DNA from: Pyronema omphalodes
Taxonomy: Eukaryota; Ascomycota; Pezizomycetes; Pezizales; Pyronemataceae
DNA length: 64,000 nucleotides
Reading direction: 5' to 3'
Assembly: GCA_024516155.1 (NCBI GenBank)
Contig: JAJJXM010000088.1
Location: 62,001-126,000, forward strand
The position numbers were made by a program, and so were the translations under genes. This document shows, one piece after another, positions 8,118-17,975 of this stretch. The first letter of the stretch is position 1; every line of letters begins with the position of its first letter. The notes below the pieces were generated by a model, which did no database searches, had not been told where the DNA came from, and saw only the letters and a list, made by a program, of their open reading frames with translations.

Positions 8118-8237
8118 TTTTGCGGAGGACGTCGAGGTCAATTCTAGAGTCGGATTTTTTGGTGGAGCGTTTGATGATTTTTCCGGTGACGGTCGTTGAT
8201 TTCTTAGAGGTTGCGATGGCGGAGGAGCCAGCGTCCT
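8118..8237 (-). pseudogene. LINE-B copy B1, ORF1 N-terminal remnant
   Basis: About 40 codons (AGSSAIATSKKSTTV...DLDVLRK) that continue B1 ORF1 on the far side of H1. The first 34 or so codons and the 5' UTR are missing: at 8237/8238 the sequence passes directly into the 3' UTR of A2, with three shared bases (ACG) at the join. A deletion between two LINEs is the simplest reading. Confidence 0.8.
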
Positions 8238-8709
8238 CCTCTGCCCCTTCCCCGCGCCCCTCTCTCTCCTTTCGCAACGCCTCGCACTCCTCCCGCCCTT
8301 CGAACATAAGGAAAACATTGTCGCACCCAAACAAAGGAAAGTACAAAAGAAACTCGTCTGCCCTCTCTCGCCTGCCGTCCCCGTCATCTCCCTTCCCGTG
8401 CACCATTCACCATCCGTGCCCTTCTCATCCGCCGTACCATAAAACAACTCCAACCCGTAAGACAAACAATTGAAAGACAAAGAAAAGAAAACTCAAAACA
8501 CCCGAACCCCAAGCAGACCCAAGCAACGACCCCAGCCCGATCCCGTCACCGCGTGCCCGTTCCCTTTCTCTCCGCCTATCCCTCTTCTACCTTCCCCTTT
8601 TTCTTGTTCCCTTTTTTTTTTTTTTTTTTTACAAAACAGAAATCCTAAGTAAGAAAGCACTGCAAAATCAGCGCGCGCGAAAGTTCCTAAGGTACTGCGG
8701 TCAGTGTAG
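8238..8709 (-). other. A2 3' UTR with internal poly(A), truncated
   Basis: About 470 non-coding bases after the ORF2 stop. An internal run of 19 A (8612-8630, seen as T on the plus strand) lies about 80 bases after the stop, followed by a purine-rich region. The equivalent runs are 17864-17881 in A3, 45499-45515 in A5 and 54603-54627 in A4. Confidence 0.8.
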
Positions 8710-11700
8710 TCAGCGGTAGGGGTCTATCCCCTTCTGCGAGGCTTCTCTAGCCGGGAGTGTGCCCAGGTCGAGGGTAGCAACCTTGGTTGCAGAGATAAAG
8801 GTGGAAAGAGCCTTGGTGCCGGAGGGGGTGTCCAGAATGGTGTTTAAGTTGATCCGGGAGTGTTGTCTGAGTTTGAGGTCCTTCCTGAGTGTGGAGCGAG
8901 CGGCCTGGAATTCGGGGCAGCTCAGGAGGAGGTGTCGAGGCGTCTGCGGTGGATGGATTGGGCAGCTGCAGCTGCGGGAGGGGTATGCGTCGCATGGAGG
9001 GTGGGCCAAGCAGTTGAGGAAGTACCCGTGGCCGGTGCGAAGACCCAGGATTGCAGTTGATATCCAGCGGGGGTTTTCGGTGTACGCAGTGTCCATTGTG
9101 CGGCGGTGTGTGGCGGTGTACGTGCGCGGTCGGGGGGAAGAGGTGAACCAGGTAGCCCAGTCTTCGGTGTACCTCTCTCGAGCGCGGCGGCGCAGCCAAG
9201 TGAGGGATATCGGTATTCGTCGGCGTGGCGGTACTGTTGTCGCCTGTCGGGCCAGTTCGTCGGCGGCTTCGTTTCCGGGGACGCTAGTGTGTCCTGGGAC
9301 CCAGTGGATGGTAATTGAGGTACCGTAAGCGTGAAGGTCGTGAGCGGTGTTGTGGATGGCCCAGGCGAGCTCCTGGCCGGGGCCTCGACGGAGGTGAGAG
9401 GCTCGATGTATCGCGGCCTGGTTGTCGGTAAAAACGTGGATGTGTTTGTCGTATAGGTCGTTGCGTCGAATATGTGTCAGGCATGTCCGGAGTCCTTCGT
9501 GGATGGCCATAACTTCCGCGTCGAAGACTTCTGTTCTGTCGCCCATGGGCACTATGGAGTCGACAGGTCGTGGCAGCCCGTGGGGGATGGTGTATCCTGC
9601 GCCTGTTATGCCGTCAAGTTGAGAGCCGTCCGTGTACAGTAGGATAGTATCCGATCGTTGGCGAAGGGCGTGGAGGAGGAGGAGGTGGTCGTCGGCAGCT
9701 GCAGCCTTCGGGGAGGAGGAGATGTCGATCGTTAATGTAGGGGCGAGGTCGTCATTGGGGATGTTTTGGGAGGTGTTCTCGATTTCGGCGTTTGGTTGGA
9801 CCCACGGGGAGAGGGTGCTGATGACGTGCAGGAGGCGGGACGGGGCTTGTCCTGGGACGTGCCACGGGTGGTCGTACTCGGTGTCCGGGTTGATGGAGGC
9901 ATCCTCGATACTCGGGGCGGGAAACGAGACGGGGCAGCGTGTGATGATAGGATGTGAAGCGGGTAGAGTGAGGGTGCGCAGGGCGTATTTCCGCTGGCGG
10001 TTGTCAAGACGTATTGTGACGGGGGGGAGTGCGGATTCATTGTGGAGGGCCAGGATCGGAGTAGAGGTGAAAGCGTTGAGAATCCTGCGGAGGGCGGTGT
10101 TCTGTTGATTCTGGAGGGTGCGGGCAAGGTCTTTTTGTTGGTTCCACCATATCTCTGCGCCGTAGTCTGCTCTCGACTGGACACACGCCTGGTAGATTAG
10201 TCTTGTAGCAGCGGGGGACAGACCTGTTTCGTACCGTGCTAACCTACACAGTGCGTTCAGAGTTCTTTGCGCGGCGGTTACTCGTCTAGCTACATGTTTT
10301 CTAAAGTTAAGTTTTCTATCTAAATACAGGCCTATCCACCTCACAACATCCTTCTCTCCTCCTTGTGTTCCCGGTGTGATAACTGTACCGTTTGGTAACT
10401 TAACTTTTTCCTCCTCAGTGATGCTGTCGGTGCGTGCCCAGTGGAAATGCAGGAGCTCTGACTTGGCATCGTCAAATGCAACGGCGTTTGCGTCGGCCCA
10501 CCGAAAGGCTGTTGTCGTAATGTTCTCAAGTGCGCGGGCGTTCGCTTTTCTGGTGCGTCCCTGGACGACGATCGCTACGTCGTCAATGTAGCTAGGTGTC
10601 CAGGCGTACGGGTGTGTCTGCGCCAGTTCGTCGAATAATGGGCGGAGGTATAATAAGAAAAGTATGGGGGATGCAGGGGAACCTTGTGGGATGCCTGTTT
10701 GCACTGGGCGTTGCGTGTCAGTTCGCCCATCGAACGCCAGAGCGATCGTGCGATCTGCGAGGAAAGACTGGCACCACGATACTACTGGTCGCGGGCACCC
10801 AAGCTGTCGTAATGTTTGTTGGAGGCGTTCAGCAGAGACGTTGTCGAATGCTCCACGAACATCGAGGAAGAGGGCAGAGGTTAGCATTCCGTGAGATTTC
10901 CCAATCTCGACGTCGTGCACCAGCGCCATCGCCGCGTCAATTGCTGATCTCTGCGGGCGTCCACCTATTTGGTCTCTATGTAGTAAGTCGTGAGAGTCTG
11001 CCATCGTGCCTAGGCGAGTGGCCATTAGTTTTTCGAGGGTCTTCCCAAGGCAGTTTAGGAGCGCAATCGGACGGTATGCCTTTGGATTGCTGTAATCCGG
11101 CTTGTTAGGTTTGGCGATAATGACTGTGGTGGCCTGGCGCCAGCATCGCGGATGGTAGCCTACCGTCCCTAATGTGGCGTAGAGGTTGTTCATGTGTTCG
11201 GGGATGGTAAGGTATGCTTGGCGCAGGCAGGCGAATGTGAGCCCATCGGGTCCGGGGGCCTTCTTCGGCGAGGAGGGGAATATCGCTGTTTCTACCTCTG
11301 TCGGTGTAAAGGTTGTCCACTGCAACTCGCGGCGCGGGGGGAGGACGGACGGAGGCGGTGGTGGCGGCGGCGGGGGAAACAACTTCTGGAAGGCCTCTAC
11401 CTTTGCGTCGAAGGAGCTGCAGATTGTTTCTTGGCCGTTTATCATTGCGCGGAGGTTTGGTGTTAGCTGAGCACGCCGAGGGTTGGTGTACCTAAACGCC
11501 TGCCATACATCGGGTCCTTCGGCTTGGGAAAGATATTCCTTCCACTTCGCATCTTTCGCCGTTCGAATGGTTCTGTGGTATTCGTTTCGGTGTTGTTTGT
11601 AGTTTAGGTGGGATCTATCGTCACGTTTGCGTTTCCACTTACGTCTTGCTTTGGTCATCTTTTTCCTTGCCTCGGTGACTTCTGCGGTCCACCATCTTTT

Positions 11701-12645
11701 CGATTGTGGGGTTACTTGTAGTACGGGGGTGGACGTAGTCGCGGCATTAAGGATGGCATCACGTATTGACTCCGCCCACGCATCGAGGTTGTCTGTGGTA
11801 GGGTGGTTGCGGTATTGTGTCCATGATGGTGTGAGGGCTAAGCACGAGGCACGGAGGGTTTCGGCGAAGAGCTCCCAATCCGTCTTTTTCCAGTTTAGTC
11901 GGTTTGTTGGGGGGGTTGTTTCAGCGTCTGGGTGGGTTGTGTGCACTTCGAAACGTATGACTTCATGGTCAGATCCCGTAGAGTTGTCGTCGTCAATTGC
12001 CCAGTTGATTGTTTCCTCTGCCATGTGGGGCGATGCTAGGGTCAGGTTGAGGACGGAAGAACTGCGGCCTTGGTTGTAGTAGTAGGTGGGAATGTCAGGG
12101 ACGGACACGAGGGTCCAGTCTCGTTGTTCGATGAGGTCAACTATTTCGGTGGCGCGGGTGGGGGAACGTGTGGAGGAGTTCCACAGGGCATGGTGAGCGT
12201 TGAGGTCACCTGTGATGATGCACCTGCGGGGGAGGGGGAGGGGGGTGAGGGCTCTCGGGATGGTATAAATATTGCTTTCGGGGTGTTTTTCGTTGTATAT
12301 ATTAAAAAGAAAGAAAGAAGGAATTAAGTCAGTGCCTACCTCAAGGACCTGGAGGTCAGGATCCGCGCATATATCGGTGCGTTGAGAAACCCTGAGGTAT
12401 GGGTTTGTCCTGGTCACATAGGCGGCTGTTCTGTTGGTGGTTCTATCTCCACGCGGTGGCAAGACCAGTGTGAAAGATGGGTGTGTGGTGGCGTATGTTA
12501 TGTCGGTTATGTGAATTTCTTGTATTAGGATTATGTCGGCTGTGTTGTGTGCGCTATTCAGCAGCGCATCGAGTGCTGATCGTTGTCGGTTCACGTTGTG
12601 GGAGACGATCCGTATGGTTGCTGCCAGTCTGTTGTAGCTAGACAT
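8710..12645 (-). CDS. LINE-A copy A2, ORF2: endonuclease, reverse transcriptase, RNase H
   Basis: 1,311 residues. EN: E43 in IQEIHI, GDLNAHH (146-152), SDH (225-227). RT: PKKAPGPDG (460-468), KPNKPDYSNPKAYRPIALLN (512-531), FLDVRGAFDNVS with catalytic Asp (593-604), GIPQGSPASPILFL (651-664), YIDD (686-689). RNase H: YTDGS (D1006), AEVMAIHE (E1044), FTDNQAA (D1074), GNEAADELA (D1129). The C-terminus has a Cys/His cluster, RSCSCPIHPP..HLLLSC. All catalytic residues are present. One oddity: an extra base in a G run near 8772 changes the last 18 or so residues (LDLGTLPAREASQKG instead of STWAHSRLEKPRRRG seen in other copies). Translation is probably coupled to ORF1 through the 8-base overlap. Confidence 0.95.
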   Translation of the reverse strand: MSSYNRLAATIRIVSHNVNRQRSALDALLNSAHNTADIILIQEIHITDITYATTHPSFTLVLPPRGDRTTNRTAAYVTRTNPYLRVSQRTDICADPDLQVLEVGTDLIPSFFLFNIYNEKHPESNIYTIPRALTPLPLPRRCIITGDLNAHHALWNSSTRSPTRATEIVDLIEQRDWTLVSVPDIPTYYYNQGRSSSVLNLTLASPHMAEETINWAIDDDNSTGSDHEVIRFEVHTTHPDAETTPPTNRLNWKKTDWELFAETLRASCLALTPSWTQYRNHPTTDNLDAWAESIRDAILNAATTSTPVLQVTPQSKRWWTAEVTEARKKMTKARRKWKRKRDDRSHLNYKQHRNEYHRTIRTAKDAKWKEYLSQAEGPDVWQAFRYTNPRRAQLTPNLRAMINGQETICSSFDAKVEAFQKLFPPPPPPPPPSVLPPRRELQWTTFTPTEVETAIFPSSPKKAPGPDGLTFACLRQAYLTIPEHMNNLYATLGTVGYHPRCWRQATTVIIAKPNKPDYSNPKAYRPIALLNCLGKTLEKLMATRLGTMADSHDLLHRDQIGGRPQRSAIDAAMALVHDVEIGKSHGMLTSALFLDVRGAFDNVSAERLQQTLRQLGCPRPVVSWCQSFLADRTIALAFDGRTDTQRPVQTGIPQGSPASPILFLLYLRPLFDELAQTHPYAWTPSYIDDVAIVVQGRTRKANARALENITTTAFRWADANAVAFDDAKSELLHFHWARTDSITEEEKVKLPNGTVITPGTQGGEKDVVRWIGLYLDRKLNFRKHVARRVTAAQRTLNALCRLARYETGLSPAATRLIYQACVQSRADYGAEIWWNQQKDLARTLQNQQNTALRRILNAFTSTPILALHNESALPPVTIRLDNRQRKYALRTLTLPASHPIITRCPVSFPAPSIEDASINPDTEYDHPWHVPGQAPSRLLHVISTLSPWVQPNAEIENTSQNIPNDDLAPTLTIDISSSPKAAAADDHLLLLHALRQRSDTILLYTDGSQLDGITGAGYTIPHGLPRPVDSIVPMGDRTEVFDAEVMAIHEGLRTCLTHIRRNDLYDKHIHVFTDNQAAIHRASHLRRGPGQELAWAIHNTAHDLHAYGTSITIHWVPGHTSVPGNEAADELARQATTVPPRRRIPISLTWLRRRARERYTEDWATWFTSSPRPRTYTATHRRTMDTAYTENPRWISTAILGLRTGHGYFLNCLAHPPCDAYPSRSCSCPIHPPQTPRHLLLSCPEFQAARSTLRKDLKLRQHSRINLNTILDTPSGTKALSTFISATKVATLDLGTLPAREASQKGIDPYR

Positions 12646-14344
12646 GGGCGTTCATCTCAGTGTCTCTGTCGGCTGGGTTGGGTGGGGCGGCGGCGGGGTT
12701 TTGTGACGCTGTCCAGGCTTCTTTGAATATGCGGATGCGTACGGGGCACTGCTTGCTGAAGCCTGGGTGGTCGAGGTCGGGGAGGTTGGCGTCCGCGCAG
12801 TTTTTGCAATGGTATCTAGTGTGCTCACAACTTTTACCTTTGCTTTGGGGGCAGTCATTGCAGGCGTGGTCGTCCGTGGGGTGGTTCTGGCCGCAGATGC
12901 CGCAGGTGGGGCCTTGCGGTCCAGTGCAGTTGGTGTAGTGGTGGCCAAAGAGCAAGCAGCGCCGACACTGGTCGGTCCGTCGGGCAGAGTGGTACTCGGT
13001 GACTCTTCGGGGCTCGAAGAGTACCATGACTCGTTTGCGCTTCAGGAGTGCGAGCTCTTCGGCGGTACGTACCGCAATAACCACACTGGATGCTTCCTTG
13101 CCCACACGTTTCTCTGCGGTCGTCATATATCGGGGGGGTTGCGCCAGGGTGACATGTCCGTTGCTGCGTTCGATCTCCTCTTGGAGGAGGCGCATTCCGT
13201 CGGGGGAGTCGGGGTATTGGCTCGTGGGGATTCCGTGGACTGCGAGCTTATACCACCGCTCGTTCAGGCGGGGTGCGGCGATGGAGGTGTTGACTTGTTG
13301 CGTCGCTGTGTGAATGGTCCCTAGGTTCTTGGTCAGCTCGGATTCAGTGGTGCCGTCTGTCATGGTCACGATGAGGTTTCCTGATGAGGCTTGTCTGATC
13401 GTGGCGACAGCCATGTGGGGCGGCGCCTGTGCCTGGGTGAGTGCAGCGTTGATCGCCCTTCCCAGTTGGGCTTTGGTATTGACGTCGATTTCCGCAGGGT
13501 TGGGGCAGGGCAGGTTGATTTCCTGGGGGCGGGTGCGTTGGCGTCGGGGGTGCGGTTTTACGGGGGGGTTGCTTTTGGGGGCGTGGGCGGGGAAGGAGAG
13601 GTCAGCGACGGTTGTGCCGGAGGTCCACGGCTGGTGAGTGGTCGTGGGGGGGTTGTGGCGGCGAGTAGTGGTGGAGGTCGGTATGGCGATGTTGTGGTGG
13701 CGAAGGGCGTTTTCCAGGAGTCGGCATCGTTCTTTCCAGTATTGGAGGTCGTCGGGGGGTGAGTTGGCGGTGGTCGATTGTTCGGGGTGGGGTTGACGTT
13801 GGGGCTGTGTCGGAGGGGGCGGGCTGGGTTTTGTGATTTTGTCGAGTCTTTTGTTGATGGTGGCGATGGAATGGACAATAGGTCGGAGCGCGTCGTTGGT
13901 GTTTTTCGAAATCATGGTGGCGATGGCTGAGAGGAGGTCGTTGTCGGGCTGAGGCTGGGGGTTGGGGTTGACGTCGGAGGCAGTTATTGCGTGCTGGCTG
14001 TCGTTGAGGTTCAGGTCAGAGTCGGATTCGGAGTCGGTGTCGGGGCAGCTGTCAGTGTCCATGGCGGTCGGCATTGTTTCGATGGGGGTCCCATCGAGGT
14101 TCACGTGGGTGTTTGTTTTCGGTCGGGTGACATTTTTGCGGAGGAGGTCGAGGTCACGTCTAGAGGCGGATTTTTTGGCGGGGGGTTTGGTGACTTTTGA
14201 GGCGGTCGTTGATTTCTTAGAGGTCGCGATGGCGGAGGAGCCCGCGTGCGGGGCGTTGATCTGGGAAAGCTCGTCGGGGCTAAAAATATTCTCGGGTACC
14301 TGCATACGCGAGGGCGTGGCGGGGATGGGTGCGTTAGCGTCCAT
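12638..14344 (-). CDS. LINE-A copy A2, ORF1 (gag-like, zinc knuckles), intact
   Basis: 568 residues, differing from the A1 ORF1 by very few residues (for example ITASD against ITGSD). Order: low-complexity N-terminus, acidic run, Pro-rich linker (PSPPPPTQPQRQPHPEQ), a helical stretch LQYWKERCRLLENALRHHN, a conserved basic-to-RRM-like region RPQEINLPCPNPAEID..WYKLAVHGIP, then zinc knuckles from about residue 460. The stop TAG overlaps the ORF2 start. Confidence 0.94.
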   Translation of the reverse strand: MDANAPIPATPSRMQVPENIFSPDELSQINAPHAGSSAIATSKKSTTASKVTKPPAKKSASRRDLDLLRKNVTRPKTNTHVNLDGTPIETMPTAMDTDSCPDTDSESDSDLNLNDSQHAITASDVNPNPQPQPDNDLLSAIATMISKNTNDALRPIVHSIATINKRLDKITKPSPPPPTQPQRQPHPEQSTTANSPPDDLQYWKERCRLLENALRHHNIAIPTSTTTRRHNPPTTTHQPWTSGTTVADLSFPAHAPKSNPPVKPHPRRQRTRPQEINLPCPNPAEIDVNTKAQLGRAINAALTQAQAPPHMAVATIRQASSGNLIVTMTDGTTESELTKNLGTIHTATQQVNTSIAAPRLNERWYKLAVHGIPTSQYPDSPDGMRLLQEEIERSNGHVTLAQPPRYMTTAEKRVGKEASSVVIAVRTAEELALLKRKRVMVLFEPRRVTEYHSARRTDQCRRCLLFGHHYTNCTGPQGPTCGICGQNHPTDDHACNDCPQSKGKSCEHTRYHCKNCADANLPDLDHPGFSKQCPVRIRIFKEAWTASQNPAAAPPNPADRDTEMNAHV

Positions 14345-14776
14345 CGCTTAACCGGTGGTGAGGTAAGCGATGGCGAGGAGTCACGTGAGGAGGCTCTTGC
14401 TAAGCGAGCACGAAAATTTCTCGCGAGGAAAGGGGTCCGGAGGGGGGAAAATTTGGGGGATCACCACAACCAGTGCTGCTGGTGGGGGGGGGGATTTGGG
14501 GGGGGGGGGATTTCGGTATGCCGAAACCGAAAATAAGGTCGGTTTGATGATTGGGGGGCGGGTGGTGGAGCGGCGTTGATGAAAGTGCCCGGAATCCGGC
14601 CCGGAGGTCCCAGAATCGCGTTTTTCCGCTGAATCTCAACGGTAAACGGTAGCTGGGTTCCGAAAATCGAGATTCGGGGTAATTCCGAGGTAAGAAATCG
14701 ATTGCCGATTCGAAAATCGGGGAAATTGTTGTTGTCGTCGCAAATGCAGGGGGGGGGTCAGCGGTTGCTGTGTGGT
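14345..14776 (-). promoter_or_regulatory. A2 5' UTR
   Basis: Same elements as in A1: start-codon hairpin (14341-14373), TCACGTGA (14381-14388), C runs, hairpin TTTCGG/CCGAAA (14511-14526), hairpin CCGATT-TTCG-AATCGG (14705-14720), and the 5' terminus with poly-C and ACACAGCAACCGCTGA. Confidence 0.75.
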
Positions 14777-15099
14777 GTGCGGTTGCTGTGTGGTGTTGCT
14801 GGTGGGGGGGGGGGGATTTGGGGGGGGGGGGGGATTTCGGTATGCCGAAACCGAAAATAAGGTCGGTTTGATGATTGGAGGGCGGGTGGTGGAGCGGCGT
14901 TGATGAAAGTGCCCGGAATCCGGCCCGGAGGTCCCAGAATCGCGTTTTTCCGTTGAATCTCAACGGTAAACGGTAGCTGGGTTCCGAAAATCGAGATTCG
15001 GGGTAATTCCGAAGTAAGAAATCGATTACCGATTCGAAAATCGGGGAAATTGTTGTTGTTGTCGCAAATGCAGGGGGGGGTCAGCGGTTACTGTGTGGT
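14477..15099 (-). repeat. Tandem duplication of the LINE-A 5' UTR
   Basis: The outer unit 14797-15099 repeats 14477-14776 in the same orientation, joined by about 20 bases that partly repeat the element start (GCAACCGC followed by ACCACACAGCAACCGC). The units differ at scattered bases, so the outer unit is not an exact copy. It ends at the broken edge of LINE-C. Confidence 0.8.
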
Positions 15100-15102
15100 G
15101 TA

Positions 15103-17146
15103 CGAAGGACCAGACGTGTGGCAAGCGTTCAGGTACACAAACCCTCGTCGGGCCCAGCTAACCCCCAACATCCGAGCGACAATAAACGGACAGGAAACAG
15201 AATGTAGCTCGTTCGAATCAAAAATCGAGGCCTTCCAGAAACTGTTCCCTCCACCACCGCCCTGCCCTCCTCCGTCCTCCCTCAGACCCCGCCGAGAACT
15301 ACAGTGGAACACCTTCGCACCGACTGAAATCAAAACCGCCAGCTTCACCTCCTCGCCGAAGAAGGCACCCGGGCCTGACGGAATTACGTTCGCCTGCCTC
15401 AGGCAAGTATACCTAGCTATCCCCGACCAAATCAACACACTCTACGCCATGCTGGGCACGACAGGATAGCACCCGCGCTGTTGGCGACAAGCCACAACGG
15501 TCATAATCCCAAAGCCCAATAAGCCCGACTGCAGTAACCCGAAGGCGTACAGACCGATCGCCCTCCTAATTGCCTAGGTAAAGTCCTCGAGAAGCTGATG
15601 GCAACACGCTTGGGTGTTATGGCAGACACCCATGGTCTGTTACACAGGGACCAAATCGGAGGACGCCCTCAGCGATCCGCGGTGGACGCAGCGATGGCAT
15701 TAGTACACGACGCAGAGATGGGAAAAACTAACGGCATGATAACGACTGCACTCTTTCTAGACGTCCGTGGGGCATTTGTCAATGTCTCTGCCGACAGGTT
15801 ACAACAAACCCTCCGCCAACTCGGCTGCCCGAAACCAGTGATCTCATGGTGCAAGTCCTTCCTCGAGGACCACACAATCGCCCTCGCTTTTGATGGACAA
15901 ACCGACAAACAACGCCCGGTCAAGACCGGAATCCCGCAAGGTTCCCCCGCATCCCCCATACTCTTCTTGCTATACCTACGCCCGCTATTCGACGAACTAG
16001 AACAGGTACACCCCTACGCGTGGACGCCTAGCTACATAGACGACGTAGCTATAGTCGTACAAGGCAGAACGCGCAAAGACAACGCACGAGCACTGGAAAA
16101 GGTCACAGCGACAGCTTTCAGATGGGCCCACACGAACGCGGTAGCTTTCGACGACTCCAAGTCGGAACTACTCCATTTTCACTGGGCTCGCACCAATACA
16201 ATCACCGAAGAAGAGAAGGTTAAGCTGCCGAATGGGACAGTGGTCACACCGGGTACGCAGGGAGGAGAGAAGGACGTAGTACGGTGGATTGGCATGTACT
16301 TAGACAGAAAACTTACCTTTAGACAACATGTAAATAAGAGAGCAACGGCAGCACGAAGAACCCTTAACGCACTGTGTAGGCTCGCACGGTACGAGACAGG
16401 TCTGACCCCTTCCGCAACGAGACTGATATACCAGGCGTGTGTCCAGTCCAGAGGAGACTTTGGCGCGGAGATATGGTGGAACAATCAGAGAGACCTAGCC
16501 AACATCCTCCAAACACAGCAAAACGCAGCACTCCGCCGGATCCTCAACGCATTCGCCTCCACACCCATCCTGGCCCTCCACAAGGAAACAGCGATTCCCC
16601 CAGTAACGACCCGGCTTAACAACCGGCAGCGGAAGTACGCTCTTCCAATCCTCACCCTCCCGACCTCACACCCAATCGTCGAACGATGCCCCGTCTCCTT
16701 TCCTGCTCCCTGAGCCGACGAAGCCTCCGTGAACACCGACAGAGAGTACGACCACCCATGGCATCTGGCCGTACGCCCCCCGACTCGCCTCGTCCACACT
16801 CTCCACACCCTCTCCGCATGGATTGCGCCCAACGGCGAGATCGAGGACACCTCACAGAACGTACCCGACAACGAGTCAGCCACATCACTTACCACCGACA
16901 TCCCCACCTCCCCGAACGACGAGGTAGTCGACGAACACCTCCTCCTGCTGCACACCCTCCGCCGCCGCAAAGACAGCATCCTACTCTACACGGATGGCTC
17001 CAAGATCAACGGCACGACGGGAGCAGGGTACACCATACCTCACGGCCTGCCCCGACCAGTAAGATCCATCGTCCCCATGGGAGACATGGCCGAAGTCTTC
17101 GATGCGGAGATCACAGCCATCCTCGAAGGCCTTCGCACATGTCTGA
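15103..17146 (+). pseudogene. LINE-C ORF2, RT and start of RNase H, degenerate
   Basis: Begins inside ORF2 at EGPDVWQAFRYTNPRRAQL; the 5' part is lost at the A2 junction. RT motifs are recognisable: SSPKKAPGPDGITFACLRQVY, FLDVRGAFVNVS, GIPQGSPASPILFL, YIDDVAIV. Breaks: a TAG near 15468 (where others have GYHPR), a one-base loss near 15573 that shifts the frame, and a TGA near 16712. RNase H begins at LLYTDGSKINGTTGAGY and stops at EGLRTCL, where A3 is inserted; it resumes at 24049. It is intermediate between LINE-A and LINE-B in sequence. Confidence 0.9.
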
Positions 17147-17975
17147 TTGTTTGTTTGTTTGTTCTCTCATTACTTGTTTGCAACCCGAAGGTTATGACAA
17201 GGGACAGATAAATACAAAAGAGAAGAAGAAAGAAATGTAAAAGCAAAAACCCAGTCTCCACCTCTACCAGTCTCCTCCTCTTGATCGTTGTGGTTGTGGG
17301 GTCTGTCCCCACTGTTACTACGGGGGTTTCTTGTCCAAGCGCGTCTGATGTTCCAAGTGCCCTGCTTGCACAGAGGCCGCCTCGCCGGGCTCCTCCCTTT
17401 CCTCCTCCCTTCCCCGTCCCATGTTTAGCCATTTTACCGCCTTTGTTTCCTCCGCGTACAAAAGAAAAAGAAAACTCCCGTCGTCCTCCTCTGCCCCTTC
17501 CCCGCGCCCCTCTCTCTCCTTTCGCAACGCCTCGCACTCCTCCCGCCCTTCGAACATAAGAAAAACATTGTCGCACCCAAACAAAGGAAAGTACAAAAGA
17601 AACTCGTCTGCCCTCTCTCGCCTGCTGTCCCCGTCATCTCCCTTCCCGTGCACCATTCCACCATCCGTTCCCTTCTCACCCGCCGTACCATAAAACAACT
17701 CCAACCCGTAAGAGAAACAATTGAAAGACAAAGAAAAGAAAACTCAAAACACCCGAACCCCAAGCAGACCCAAGCAACGACCCCAGCCCGATCCCGTCAC
17801 CGCGTGCCCGTTCCCTTTCTCTCCGCCTATCCCTCTTCTACCTTCCCCTTTTGCTTGTCCCCCTTTTTTTTTTTTTTTTTTACAAAAACAGAGATCCTAA
17901 GTAAGAAAGCACTGCAAAATCAGCGCGCGCGAAAGTTCCTAAGGTACTGCGGTCAGTGTAGTCAGCGGTAGGGGT

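Larger units (their letters stand above)
8238..14776 (-). mobile_element. LINE-A copy A2, nearly complete, 3' tail deleted
   Basis: Minus-strand LINE with 5' UTR, ORF1, ORF2 and part of the 3' UTR. Compared with A3 and A5 it lacks the last part of the 3' UTR, the terminal hairpin and the (AAAC)n tail, cut at 8237/8238. On its 5' side it is extended by a second copy of the 5' UTR (14797-15099). No TSD can be paired because the 3' flank is lost. This is the best-preserved LINE-A copy here. Confidence 0.9.

Noticed and set aside
15103..17146. LINE-C as the missing 3' half of LINE-B1
   Set aside because: It lies on the opposite strand and its RT differs from that of B2, the LINE-B reference.
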